Positions 43,601-55,420 of a stretch of 64,000 nt of DNA are shown piece by piece. This stretch comes from Dactylonectria macrodidyma (Eukaryota > Ascomycota > Sordariomycetes > Hypocreales > Nectriaceae): NCBI GenBank assembly GCA_020744425.1, contig JAGMUV010000031.1, positions 496,001 through 560,000 on the forward strand. Direction: 5' to 3'. The translations under genes and the position numbers were made by a program. Within the stretch, counting starts at the first letter, position 1. Each line of letters begins with the position of its first letter. Under the pieces are notes generated by a model. That model had not been told where the DNA came from. It ran no database searches and worked only from the letters and a program-made list of their open reading frames with translations.

Positions 43601-46600
43601 GTATGCCTGCCATTTGGATCACCGTCAACCCGAACGATATCAATAATCCGGTCAAGATGAGGCTCTCCATACACCGGCTCCACGACTATGACACGGCAAA
43701 GGAACTGCTAGCCGATCTCCGGGGAAGGTATGACAGGATCGCCCTCAGCACCATGGACCCAGTTAGCGCCGCAATCTTCTTCCATCGAGAAATCTCACTG
43801 TTCTTTGAGAAATACGTCAGGACAGGCCAAGAATCAGTTTTCGGAAAGATCAGCCATTACTACGCAACAGTCGAGACGAATGACCGAGGCAGTCTGCACT
43901 TGCATGGTCTACTCTGGCTGGAGGGTAATATGCAGTTGCCTTCCCTGATTGATGATATGGCGAAGCCCGAGGAGGAAGAATACCGTGCCCAAGTGGTTCG
44001 GTATCTAGACTCGGTATTTTACGAATGTTTAGATGAGGAAGCTGGAAAAACTGTCCGAAAGGAGCGAAAACCAATCGATCCGATCGAGGGAATTATGCAC
44101 GACACCGAGGCTCTCGCAGCGGCTTTCGACAACGAGTCTAACTACATTGCGTACTGTTGCCAGGTTCACTCGCACACCTACACCTGTATCAAGTATTCTC
44201 TCAAAGGACTCGTCGGAGAGGGTGCAGGTAAGCACAAACGGACAGCTTGTCGGTTCAAAGCGCCTTGGAAGATCATCGAGGACACCGGATTCACGGAGGA
44301 CGGCCTGCTCAGGATCCAGCGGAACCACCCGCTCGTCAACCGGTATAACAAAGCAATGGCAGTCGGCCTCCGTCACAACCACGACATCTCGATGATCTTG
44401 ACGAGAACCAAGGGACTCGCCATGGTATTCTACATCACGAACTACGCCACCAAATTGGACACGCCCATGTGGAAACGCCTTGTCTTCGCTGCTGATGTTC
44501 TTCGACAGCTTCGTGAATCGGCAGCGCTGAGGTATTCGGGGCCGAATCTTGCCGAACAGGATGCCCAGCGCCAGGCCGTAGTGAACGAGAGCCGTCAGTT
44601 TTTGATGAGGGCCGCTAATCGAATCTTTTCCGAGAGACAGCTTTCGGCCGTGGAAGTCTGTTACTTCTTGCTTGGCTATCAAACGGACTTTACTAACGTG
44701 CCGCACTGGTCCTACATAAACTTGACCGCACTCTATTGGACCATTTTTCGGCGTTGGATACACCTCCGTCGCCAGGCCAGCACACAAACAGATGACGAAG
44801 AGCCATCAGAGACGGTACAATTTCGGGAAAGTGGCCGGACTTTATTGTACCTGGACTCCTACACCTACCGGGGCCCCGTTCTGAGAGACGTGTGCCTCTA
44901 TGACTATATGTCTATGATTACCCTGGAGCGTCGCCGCGGCCGAGATGAGGATGAAACCCACTTAGCTCTGGAGGGACCTCCAGAGTGCTACGGATGGATC
45001 CAAAAGCTTCGCGAACCCCCCGACTACGCGGTGCCGATCTTTCAGGGATCCATTAGCGACGACCACATGGACGAGCACCCGGTGTACTTCAAACGGTACG
45101 CTCCCATTGCTGCCCCATTCACCCCCGAGCCATCTCTGACAATCTGTGCAGCAACTCGGTTCTCCACCTGGCCTTGTTTGTACCATGGGAAAACTTCCTC
45201 TCCGAGACGCACGGTGATATCACAGGCATATGGCTTAACTGTGCTGCTAGGCTCTGTCCTCGCCTGCGGTCCCATGTCTCAAACATCTCCCTCCTCAGAA
45301 AGTCGGCCGAGGATGCTCGTAAAGACGCAAAGCTCTGGGCCAGCCGGTCGGAAGGCGACGACACAGTGGATGTGGACTTTCCTCTCTATGAGGGCGATTT
45401 TAGCGACGAGCCCACCTCAGCAGAACCAACTATGGCAGAGCATCACCAAACCTATACAGCTCTCCTCCACACTCTTCGGAATGCCGTGCGAGACTCTGAT
45501 GCAACGAGAGACTCTCCAGTCTTGCAGAGCCTGATCCAGGATCTGTGCTATGAGAACCCTGTCGAAGAGGATCGGCCTTTCATCCAACGTCACGACAGTT
45601 TTTATCAGCAGATCCGCCATAACCAGAATAGTCCATTATCCCAGTGTCCTATTCCTTCTGCACAAGATCTTCAAGCTGCGGCAAAAGCCCAGGATTTGCT
45701 GCATCTCCGGATGCTCGATGAGATGGAGGGCGGCCTTCAAGGTGGTACAACCTCCATTGGTGACGCCAACATCGACGATCTGCTTGCTCGGCAGTGTGAT
45801 ATAGAAATTCCCATTCCGAGACAACGTGAATACCCGGTCACACAAAATCCTCGGATGTTTGTTGAGGTGGGTCCCACTAGAGGATTCGTAGAACTAGGAC
45901 TTCTTGCCGCCTCCAGCTATTCGCTCAACCATCTGCAGAGCATGGCACTACAACTCGTGTGCCGCTTCTTGGACAAGTATATTGCCAACCCTGACTCCGC
46001 CGGTCAACATCTTCAGTACGTCGGAGGTCCAGGTGGTACTGGAAAGTCGAGGATCGTCGATGCCTTGCGGGACGTGTTCACTGCCAGAGGTCACCCACAC
46101 CACCTCCATATTACCGGTACATCAGGCAGTGCTGCCGCCCAGATCGGCGGCACCACACTTCACTCGGCCTTGGGACTAGACACCCACCGTTCTTACAACA
46201 AAAAACAGCCTCCAACATTCTCGGAAGCGAAGAAATGGATGTGGAAGCAGAAGTTGGCCCTCGTGATCGACGAAGTCAGCATGCTCGGCGGGGCCACTCT
46301 GTTCAATGCCAGCTGCCATCTTCAGGCCCTCCGCGACTGCCCTGATAAGCCATTTGGCAGTATTCCCGTTGTTCTCTTGATGGGGGATTTCTATCAGTTT
46401 GCCCCCGTGCTAGAAACAAGCCTCCTGGTGGACCGAATGGTGGATCTCGCTTACACGGCCTCCCTAGGACAGGCAACTATTTCTCACCACCGCGGCCACA
46501 GTCTGTGGCTATTGTTCAAGGCTGTTATTCTCCTTGAGGAACAAGTCCGCGCCCGAGACGATCCACAACTAGGCGCCCTTTTGGACAGAATACGCGCTGG

Positions 46601-47495
46601 AACCCAGACAATGGAGGACCTTGACCTACTCAACACCAAGCTCGTGGACCGCTCCCAAATCACCTTCAAAGATGGCTTGCGCGCCATAACACCGCTCAAC
46701 CGTAACCGATGGAGCCTCAACACGGAAGCCGTGGTAGACTGGGCCCGCTTTCACAGCAGACATATCTCGGTCTTCGTCTCAACCCACGCCTGGCGCAGTC
46801 GGGCCTTATCCCAGCAGGAGGTGGCCCAGACCATCGAACAAGGCGACAACTCCAACTGCAAGATCCCTGGGGTCTTCTTCTACGCCCAGGGGATACCTGT
46901 AGTTATCAACAAAAATACATACACCGGCTTAAAGGTTGTAAATGGGGCCGAGTTTGCCGCTGCGGACATCATTCCCGATCCGAAATCCCCAGGCTACCAT
47001 CTTGCGGACGACGTTACCATCCATTTTGGACCGCCACTGGGCATATTGTTAGAGTCGCAAGAAACAAAGGATTTAGCAATCCCGGCCCTCCCAACGGGTA
47101 CCGTGCTCATCCGGCCTATCACGCATACCCTAGATCCAGCCAACTCACACTACAAGTTCCTATCCGGGAAATGCGCTCGGCGAGGGCTGCCAGTTGTCCC
47201 ATCTTTTGTCCTCACTGACTATAAATCCCAGGGCAAGACTTTTGAGCACGTGCTCTTGGAGCTGCGAGGAAACCGTATGACGCATGGTCAGCCTTCAAAA
47301 TGTGACTTTACCAGCCTCTATGTACAACTATCTAGGTGCAGAACACTACAGGGTATCAAGCTTCTTAGTCCCGTACGGCCGCAGGATTTCATCGGGAATA
47401 AGCTAGACCAAGACATAATTGATGCTATGCAGAGGTTGACGGACCTAGCAGCAGAAACAAGACGATTATTTGAAAGTCGGCAAATCCTCCTGTAG
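40672..47495 (+). CDS. Helitron C RepHel transposase, two exons
   Basis: 2,255 residues. Exon 1 is 40672-45095, exon 2 is 45152-47495, with a 56-bp GT-AG intron (GTACGC...TGTGCAG) at the site of the last intron in A and B. The first intron of A/B is absent. Residues 1-~335 contain eight units of the pattern VPLEEI.RTL.DLDRQHAEE, spaced ~40-45 residues apart. Then Pro-rich basic sequence, zinc cluster (CTFCYRKC ... CKKCLP ... CLEC ... GCEHRYP), Helitron_like_N, nickase HLHG (H1076, H1078), YITNY (Y1254, Y1258), and Pif1-type helicase with GGPGGTGKS (K1773), LVIDEVSMLGG and MGDFYQFAPV. No stop or frameshift; potentially active. The start at 40672 matches the starts of D and E. Confidence 0.93.
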
Positions 47496-47512
47496 ACCAG
47501 CGCTAGACGACC

Positions 47513-48094
47513 TCACCGCTCGCCAATCATCCACATCATTCTCGCCTCCAGTCTCCGACCGGATCTCCTTCTATTCTTCGCAATAGTCCTTCCACCACTC
47601 TTCAAACGCTTATCTATTTCAAAAGATGTCGGCGCGCCCTCTCCTTCCCCAAAGAGGTCCAGAATATAGTCAAATATATCCGCACGCCCTGAAGATGCTG
47701 GGGTAGTAACGGCTTCTTGTCTTTCTGCGCGATTACCACGGTGTCGATGTAGGAACGCCACTCCGAGGGCGCAAACTCGGATTCATGGTCGATGTTGAGA
47801 TACGTGATCATTTGGTTGTCGAGGTCGGCCCGGTTTGCGGACTGAGTGCCGACATGGTGAAAGGCCAGCGGAACCTCGATCATCGAGGCTCGATGAGTCT
47901 TGGGACGGGGGGTATGTAATTGGGGAAGATGGGATGATCTACCTGGATCATCGCCACGGACCAAGGTGCGAATCTGATTTTCTCAACATCGCATCGGGCG
48001 ATGACGGCTTGGATGGATCCTGGTGTGTACTGTTTGTAACTGGCCGCTACTGTAGCTTAGCTGGTGCAGCTGATTGTGGGGCTGCTGAGCGGGG
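47513..48094 (-). pseudogene. Broken gene, 3' part, split by Copia
   Basis: Read on the minus strand from the Copia insertion point: frames give QAVIARCDVEKIRFAPWSVA and VDHPIFPNYIPPVPRLIEPR, then after a frame change IEVPLAFHHVGTQSANRADL and NIDHESEFAPSEWRSYIDTV, then IFDYILDLFGEGEGAPTSF, ending 17 bp from the Helitron C stop in tail-to-tail orientation. The stretches read like one conserved fungal protein of unknown function, now broken by at least two frame changes. The 5' part is at 54070-54160. Confidence 0.55.
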
Positions 48095-48361
48095 TGTCGC
48101 ATATCAAGCCCCGGCCCCACTAGAGCAGCTGCCGTCGAAATGAGGCAAGGATCACGATCATCGTGAACTTGTTCACGATGAGAGTGAACGACCACAATTA
48201 GCGTCAAGCAGCAGGCTGCTGCCTAAACAGCCAACGATTTCATTTGTGTATAAAAGAGCTGCACGGCTCAGTGCATCTTGTCATTGAGTTCTTGCTCCTT
48301 AGATAATTCTCATCAATTGACCGATGCCAACAATGATCCCTGTGGAACCAATTGTCTGACA
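48095..48361 (+). repeat. Copia 5' LTR
   Basis: 267 bp with TG...CA ends; includes a GTGAACTTGTTCAC palindrome with flanking repeats and a TATAAAAG box near 48249. Confidence 0.95.
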
Positions 48362-48372
48362 GTTATGAGCCC
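48362..48372 (+). promoter_or_regulatory. Primer binding site, initiator-Met half-tRNA type
   Basis: GTTATGAGCCC starts at the first base after the LTR. It is the complement of GGGCTCATAAC, the anticodon-loop region of initiator tRNA-Met, as used by Drosophila copia (half-tRNA priming). The bases beyond 48372 were not matched. Confidence 0.6.
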
Positions 48373-48548
48373 GGTAGCACTTTAGGCGCTCATCATAGCT
48401 GATTCCGACCGTTGTGCAAGGACACTTGCACGACGCCTATCACCACACATCACATAACGGATCCGAATCCTGCCACAAGCCTCATCTGCTGCCTGCCTGC
48501 CTGTCGGCCCCTTCTTTTTTTGCTGCCCAATACCAAGCGTTTCCAAAG

Positions 48549-51500
48549 ATGACAGCCAAGTCCGAAGTTGCGCTCTCCAGACCGTCCGAATGGACTGCCT
48601 GGTACGACGATTTCGTCTCAAGGGCTGAGACTTCCAAGATCTTCGACTTTGTCGATCCCGATAAGGATGCTCCGATCCTGGAAGAACCAAAGGAACCCAT
48701 GACCTCTGAAGAAATGCTCGGTCTACTCAACAAGGCTGCCTACGAGGCTTGGACACACGCAACCCAGCAGAACGCTGCGGTCGCCGGACCAAGACCAGAG
48801 CCGGCTACGGACCTGACCGATGGTCAGTGGACTCGACTCACTCGCCTGCAGTCAGAATACAAGGTCAAGCTCGCGACCTTCGCCAACCGGCAGCGTGCCT
48901 ATGCTGAACTCGCTGTTTGGGTCCGATCAACCGTCGATAAGACCTACCTTGGCAACACGACTTCTAAGTCTGACCTTCGCACAATTGTCCGCGACCTGAA
49001 GTCAAGTCTTGCACCCTCCGAGGACGAACAGAAGGAGGAAGCGCGCTTAAGATATCGTCAGGTCCTGGCCCAGACTAAGAGGGTCAAGCCGGAGGACTGG
49101 CTCGTGGCTTGGAGTAAAGCCAAGCTAGAAGGCGAAAGGCACAAGATCGCTGAACTGGAAGGACAGTCTGCCCTCAATGACTTCCTCACTGCCGTCTCAG
49201 CCTTCGATGCAACTTGGGCAAGCCAGCAGAAGGTTCAAATCATGAACAGCAAGAAGTTCGGCCTCAAGATGGATGTCACACTACGCGCGCTGGGCGAACT
49301 GTTTCACGAACAGGTTCGAAGCACCAGAATGACCAGCAAGCTGACCGACACCGTGTTTGCCGTCTCTGATGCAGCCCAAAGCCACTGTCCGTGTGGACTG
49401 CCGTCGTCCAAACATCGATGGAAGCCCGTTGATTGTGCCGCAGTGCAGATCGCAACCAATGGCGAGTCCAAGGATGGAAGACACGTTAAGTCCAGCCGCG
49501 TCAAGACCTGCAAGGAGGCTCTGAAGCAAGCCAAGTGGAAGAACCTTGTCGACACAGTCAAGGGCTTGGCAGCGACCGCCAAGTCGGATCAACCAGAAGA
49601 CAAGGGGAACCCACGTAAACACGGAGACTTTGCTGGCTTGACCATCGATGCCAACGGCCTCTCCAGTGGAACCTCCGATTCAGTCTTTGCAGCCCTACGC
49701 GAGAAGCATCCTCTTTACAATTCGACGATCTATGACTGTGGAGCAACTACTCATATCGTTAATGATAAGAGTCTGCTGACTGACGTCCGCGAAGCTGTGG
49801 AAACCGACTACGTTATGATCGGCGAAGGTTCCTTGAAGGTCGAAGCACGAGGCATCCGAAGGATGGAAAACGTGCTGGATGGTGAAGACGGAAGAAACAC
49901 GCGCGCTCTTGTCCTCCTTGACGTTGCGTATGTGCCAAGGTTCCATACGAACATCATCAGCGCGAAGAAACTTGCAAGGAAGGGATTATGGCATTGTGGG
50001 TTTGATAATACGCTCCGAATGGGCACCTACGACGACAATGATATTCTCTGTCGTCTCACAGACCAATACGACCTCGATGTAGTCGAATACAAGCCAGTTT
50101 CCCGCTCTTACTTCAAGCTTCCACAATCCTTGATCTCCGTATTCAACGCCTTCCAAGATGTATTTTCCTCTTTCCAAGCGGACCGCCTAAAGCCGAGACG
50201 GCAGAGAATGGCGATTTCAAGGGTTCCAGCTCCGCCGCGGATAGATTCTTCAAAAATATAGCATCTTCGCTCTTGCCACGCAGGGCCACAAGCACTTGAA
50301 CAACTTGTCTTACAGACCAAGGGAGTCCGGATCAAGGGTCCGACTACTGTTCAATGCACGGCCTGCGGCACTGGCAAGGCGACCGAGATTATCTCCCGCA
50401 GGGAATCACCAAACCGGTCAAGACAACCGTTTTACCGGATCTTCATCGATATCTTCCAGTTCCCTACGGCATACAATGGACACCGCTACGTTCTGCTCAT
50501 CACAGACGAATTCAGCGGCATGATGTTCTCCTGGTCCTTGGCTTCAAAGACGGAAGTCAGCAAGATCATCAAGGACTTTGAGGCCCGAGTCAAGAGACAC
50601 ACGGGTGCATCGATCTGCAAGATCAGAATCGACAACGAAAGGGCCGTCATTAATCTACCTTTTCAAAGAGACTCCGAGTTTCAGATTTGGGCGACAGAGG
50701 TAGGAATAGAGATTGAACTTCCGCCGACGCACACCAAAGAACCGACTGGTGGAGCGGAACGACCTGGTGGAATCAATCAGCTACGAATGCGCTGTATGAT
50801 TGGCCTCCTTCCGCAAGATCTCTGGCCAGAATTCTACCGTGCAGCCGTTTGGATACATAATATCCTTCCCAGCCGCAGGAACGAGTGGATGTCACCCAAG
50901 GAGAAGATGGACCGTTGGTTTCACCAGCACTTTCGATGGTATAGACCACCAAACGTCGATTTTGATGCAACAAATGACCTCCGACCAGACTGGCGCGGGA
51001 TTTATGCGTATGGATGCAAAGCATATCCCTTAAACAGCCGCTATAAGGCCGGGAAAGACATCAATCAGTTCAAGCTTGGCCCACGAGCACACGTTGGATA
51101 TCTCGTTGGTTATCATGCTAACAATATCTATCGTATCTGGGTCCCCAAGCTCAATCAGGTCATCCTGTCCCGAGACGTACGATTCAATGAAGAGGAATTC
51201 TTTGACCCAGAGAAAGAAGAACAGCTCGAGACGGAAGCGGTCGTGGAATACAGACCAACACCGCAGGCGTTGGAGCCACTTCCTCGGCGAGACTGGGACA
51301 CGATCTTGGACGAATTTCTCTATGAGTTCGATGACCACATCTTGGATTTCAACCCAGACGGTTCGAACTCGGGGGTGGAAGACGCTAGAGGAGCCACTTC
51401 AGGTGCTGCAGACAGCACGTCACAGCCTGTACAGCCTCTATCGCAAAGACTTCTCACACCTCTGGGCGAACCACCAATCCTTCCGACGCCGGACCCAACA

Positions 51501-53729
51501 CCACAGCTGGTCAGTAGGGACGCCTCACCAGCTTTCGGGTCAACCGGCTCGAACACTTCAACACCAGACCCGCCGTTGCAAACAGACCCGAATTCACCTG
51601 CCCAACGGTCCGTGGCTGGTCCAGACAGTGACCTTGACGAATACCATGGCCCTCCGATGCAAAGATCAGCTGCCCCATCGCCAGACAGCCGATTCGAAGA
51701 CATCGAGCCAAGTCATGCCATTCCAAGTTCAACTGAGTCACGCGATCTTAGTCCTGAAGGAGTCACCCGGGACACGATCGTAGTTCAACCGCTGAACCCA
51801 CGCCGGCGACCTTCCCCAGAAGGCAATAGCATGCAACCGGACAAGCAGCCGTCAGGTGACCAAACAACTCCTGAAGCTCGCGGCAAAACGCGCACACGCC
51901 GCAGCCAAAAGGAACTCTACGGTGACCAACCGACTCGCAAGAGTGACCGGACACCAAAGCCAAATCGGAAGTATGATGATAACGTGCACAGCGTTTTCAC
52001 TACCCAGCTTCCAACCGATCAACATCCAGAGGGAAACCTCGCAACATTTCATAGCGTCTTTCTCGCCGCAGTCTCCAAGACGGCACGAGATCATCGATTT
52101 CACCGGGATGAACTTGTACGACTTCCCAAACGATATCAGGATCTAGAAGACCACCCAATGGGCCCAGAATTCAAAGCAGCCATAAGAAAGGAATTACACG
52201 ATCTCCTCCAGCGAGGCACCTGGAGGCTGGTCGAACGCGAAAAAGCTCGTGGACTACCCCTTCCGCTGAAGTGGGTATTCACCTATAAATTCGATCAAGA
52301 TGGCTACCTCCAAAGGTGCAAGGCTCGCGTCTGTGTCCGTGGGGATCTCCAAGATGACGATGGCGGACTGGAAACTTATGCCGCCACGCTTGCAGCAAAG
52401 ACCTTCAGGATCATGATGGCAACAGCGGCACGATTCGATCTCGAGATTCGACAATTCGACGTTGGGAACGCATTCCTCTACAGCGACCTCAAGAAGGACC
52501 AACCCGTCTACGTTCAGCTTCCCAAGGGATATGTGGAACTTGGTTTCCTGAAGCCAGGGGAAACGTCAACCATGATCGCGGAACTCGACAAGGCCCTCTA
52601 CGGCCTTCGCGAAGCTCCACTCCTTTGGTATAACGAGATTTCTGAGGCGCTCAAGGAAGCAGGGATTGATCGCACGGATGAAGAACCCTGCGTCTTTACC
52701 AATGGCAAGATCCTAGTTCTTGTCTATGTTGACGATATCCTGATCCTCAGCACACGGCAAGAGAAGCAGGTGGTAGACAACCTCGTTCAACATCTCCAAT
52801 GCAAATACAGCCTGCGCGAAGAAGAGTTCAAATGGTATCTTGGCATCAGAGTTATTAGGGATCGACCAAATCGGAAGATCTACCTCTGCCAAGACGCTTA
52901 CGTTGAGAAAATCGCACGAAAATTCAAGCTCTACGACTCAAAACTTCGAGTGCCATCGATCCCGATCATAACGATCCCTCTTGTCAAATATGACGGACAG
53001 GCCACCAAGGAAGAAGTCAAAGCGTATCAAGAACGCGTTGGGTCTTTGATGTATATCGCAGTTATGACCAGACCGGACATAGCGCGAGCAGCAGCCCAGC
53101 TTGCAAGGTTCTTGACGAACCCATCGCCTGAACATCTTGCTGCAGCCAACCAATGCATTCGTTACCTCTACGCGACGAGATTCCTTGCCATCATCTATGA
53201 TGGGATGCACGCAGGAGAGGCTCTTGTGATCGCAAGTGATGCGTCATTTGCAGATGACATCGAGACCCGACGCTCATCGCAGGGATATGTCATGACACTG
53301 TTCAACGGACCGGTCGTATGGAAGGCTGGTCTCCAAGACACAGTCACGACTTCGACAACTGAAGCAGAAATCTTGAGCCTAGAAAGAACAGCCAAGGAGA
53401 GCTACGCCCTAGACCGCCTTCTCAGGGATATCTCTCTTGATCTTGGACCACTTAAGATATACTGCGACAATCTTCAGTCGATCCGACTTGTGGTTGAGGA
53501 GAACCAGAGAATTACGACGAAGTTGCGACATGTTGACGTCCAGAACATGTGGCTGAAGCAGGAATTCAAGAAAGGTAGATTTCTGGTGGAATACCTCAAG
53601 ACTGATCAAATGCCAGCAGACGGCTTGACGAAAGCTCTGTCCAGATCTAAGTTTGAGCACTTCCGCTCAATGCTGAATTTGGTCGATATCAAGAGGGAGG
53701 TGGGCTTGGGAGACCAAGCTATGCAATAG
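48549..53729 (+). pseudogene. Copia Gag-Pol polyprotein with one TAG
   Basis: One frame of 1,727 codons from ATG 48549 (MTAKSEVALSRPSEWTAWYD) to 53729, interrupted only by TAG at 50259-50261. Gag region with a zinc-knuckle-like HCPCGLPSSKH; aspartic protease DCGATTHI (D396); pre-integrase motif .HLRSCHAGP directly after the TAG, where the family has Trp (WHLR); integrase with FIDIFQ, RIDNERAV and a Glu in TKEPTGGAERP; reverse transcriptase with LVYVDDILIL (~residue 1393); RNase H with ASDASFADD. TGG to TAG explains the break. As it lies inside a conserved pol motif, it is more likely a mutation than a Gag-Pol readthrough signal, though readthrough cannot be excluded. Confidence 0.9.
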
Positions 53730-53794
53730 GATGATGGTGATTTTATGGCTGGTTGTGATAGCTTCTAGCAGCGTCGACTTGATCACTCAACGCT

Positions 53795-53802
53795 GGGGGG
53801 TG
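53795..53802 (+). promoter_or_regulatory. Polypurine tract
   Basis: GGGGGGTG directly before the 3' LTR; start site of plus-strand DNA synthesis in LTR retrotransposons. Confidence 0.7.
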
Positions 53803-54069
53803 TGTCGCATATCAAGCCCCGGCCCCACTAGAGCAGCTGCCGTCGAAATGAGGCAAGGATCACGATCATCGTGAACTTGTTCACGATGAGAGTGAACGAC
53901 CACAATTAGCGTCAAGCAGCAGGCTGCTGCCTAAACAGCCAACGCTTTCATTTGTGTATAAAAGAGCTGCACGGCTCAGTGCATCTTGTCATTGAGTTCT
54001 TGCTCCTTAGATAATTCTCATCAATTGACCGATGCCAACAATGATCCCTGTGGAACCAATTGTCTGACA
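53803..54069 (+). repeat. Copia 3' LTR
   Basis: 267 bp, one mismatch to the 5' LTR; followed by the CGGGG duplication. Confidence 0.95.
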
Positions 54070-54160
54070 CGGGGGCTTGGGGCGTAGGGACTGACGGAAG
54101 CGAAATTTCTGGTTCTGAATCCGTGTCCATGTTATCCCGTTTCGAGTAATCAATAGTCAT
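54070..54160 (-). pseudogene. Broken gene, 5' part, split by Copia
   Basis: Starts MTIDYSKRDNMDTDSEPEIS at 54160 (minus) and runs into the Copia 3' LTR after PTPQAP. Removing the element and one CGGGG copy rejoins it to the frames at 47513-48094, although a frame change or intron must lie between. It starts 1.26 kb from Helitron D, in divergent orientation. Confidence 0.5.
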
Positions 54161-55073
54161 GGAGAATCATTCAATGCTATCTCTTGAAGTTGGGGAAGAT
54201 TCAGATTGAATATGAATAAATAAATTAGATGCCGAAGGTAAAGTATAAGACATGAAGCAGCGTTAAACTACAATGCTGCCGAATGCGGGGTCTGAGTAGG
54301 AAGCCAGCGCCTGTGCGCGCAAAAGGCAAAAAGAAACTGGTCACACACTGACGCCACCAGCCCTTGTAAGCGCCTTACTTTAAGCGCCTTACTTCTCAAT
54401 CTCTCAACTCGTCTCTCAACTCGTTCCGAAAAGGCATTGGCGGACCCCGTAGGGGACCGGTCTCCTGTATATATGCCTGAGGAACGTTAGTGACGAAGGT
54501 TCTTCCTTCCGCGCCTTCTTCCCACCCCCAGACGCACGGTTCAGTAACCGATCTGATGCTTTTAAGCCACGGCTCATGCCCCACATCTGAGGAGCCACAG
54601 GTCCAAGTATCCGCACTGACGCTTTCTTTGGATGGCGTTTTCTTCGGATGGCGTTCTTCGGACACTGAACACTTGCAGAAGTCGCCTTCAAGTTGGCAGC
54701 AGTAGTAGTAGGAGAGCGGATAATAGATCTATGTACGGGCTTAGCAGACTAGGGCAGATTTGATATGCAGGGATTATGTATTTAGCAAGCGTGCTCGTTT
54801 AGGCTTAGTCCCGGGCGTAATAAAACATAACGTATGCGCACTGACGTTCTCACTTTTTCTTCTCACCTTCTTTCTTATCTCATCGTTTTCCATTGACCCA
54901 GCTAAGGGATTCCCTACGCTCTCCCGCTTCATCATCAAAGAAGCCAGAGTAGCCAGACTTGATGCGCCGCGGGAGGACCGCCTTGTTTGCGGGACACTTG
55001 ATCCGTCGCGTCCAGCCCCTTTTCATACCAAGCATGGCAATGTTCGTTTTGCCCCTCTCCTTCCCACTTCAGT
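54161..55073. other. Upstream region of Helitron D
   Basis: Contains the leader motif on the minus strand (TGCCTGAGGAACGTTAGTGA, ~54475) followed by CGAAGGTTCTTCCTTCCGCG, shared with 62225-62262 and 39521-39550, a 13-bp repeat AAGCGCCTTACTT (54369-54392), and a pyrimidine-rich 5' leader. No supported gene. Confidence 0.45.
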
Positions 55074-55078
55074 GCACA

Positions 55079-55392
55079 TGTCACATTTCGGGATATCGGA
55101 TTTCTATGCAGCAGTTAAGCTTTCCTTCTGTCATCATAGGCGTGCATAGCCACTAGCCTCGTCACCGGCCTCGTCATCAGCTTCATCACAAGCCTAGCAT
55201 TTCCTATGATCAGGTGAATAGCTAGATAAAGTCAAATAGTCCGTAGCATCCGGACCGTCTCGGCAGTTCGAGGTCATCCGAGGTCATCATCAGTCTCTTC
55301 ATCTATAAGACTGACCCAAAGACCCTCATTAGATACGAAGAATAGCAAGAGCTTCTCACACACATGATCACTTCCATCTACTAGATGCGACA
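55079..55392 (+). repeat. Solo LTR, family R1, copy iv
   Basis: 314 bp, TGTCACATTTCGGG ... GATGCGACA, with the 5-bp duplication GCACA (55074-55078, 55393-55397). It ends 28 bp before the start codon of Helitron D. Confidence 0.92.
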
Positions 55393-55420
55393 GCACATGT
55401 TTACGACGATCACTTCTACG

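Larger units (their letters stand above)
48095..54069 (+). mobile_element. Ty1/Copia retrotransposon, 5,975 bp, very young
   Basis: LTRs 48095-48361 and 53803-54069, both 267 bp, TGTCGCATATC ... TTGTCTGACA, differing by eye only at one base (A at 48237, C at 53945). Target duplication CGGGG on both sides (48090-48094, 54070-54074). Primer site and polypurine tract are in place. The single polyprotein frame has one internal TAG. Order protease, integrase, reverse transcriptase, RNase H identifies Copia. Confidence 0.96.

Noticed and set aside
44029..44787. 252-codon open frame on the minus strand inside Helitron C
   Set aside because: It lies antisense to the nickase region of an intact RepHel gene and has a counterpart in the same antisense position in Helitron D (58303-59091). 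It follows from codon bias, and no domain is recognisable.
50259..50261. Copia TAG as a programmed Gag-Pol readthrough site
   Set aside because: It sits after the protease and replaces the Trp of the conserved WHLR motif, so mutation is more likely. Kept only as an alternative.
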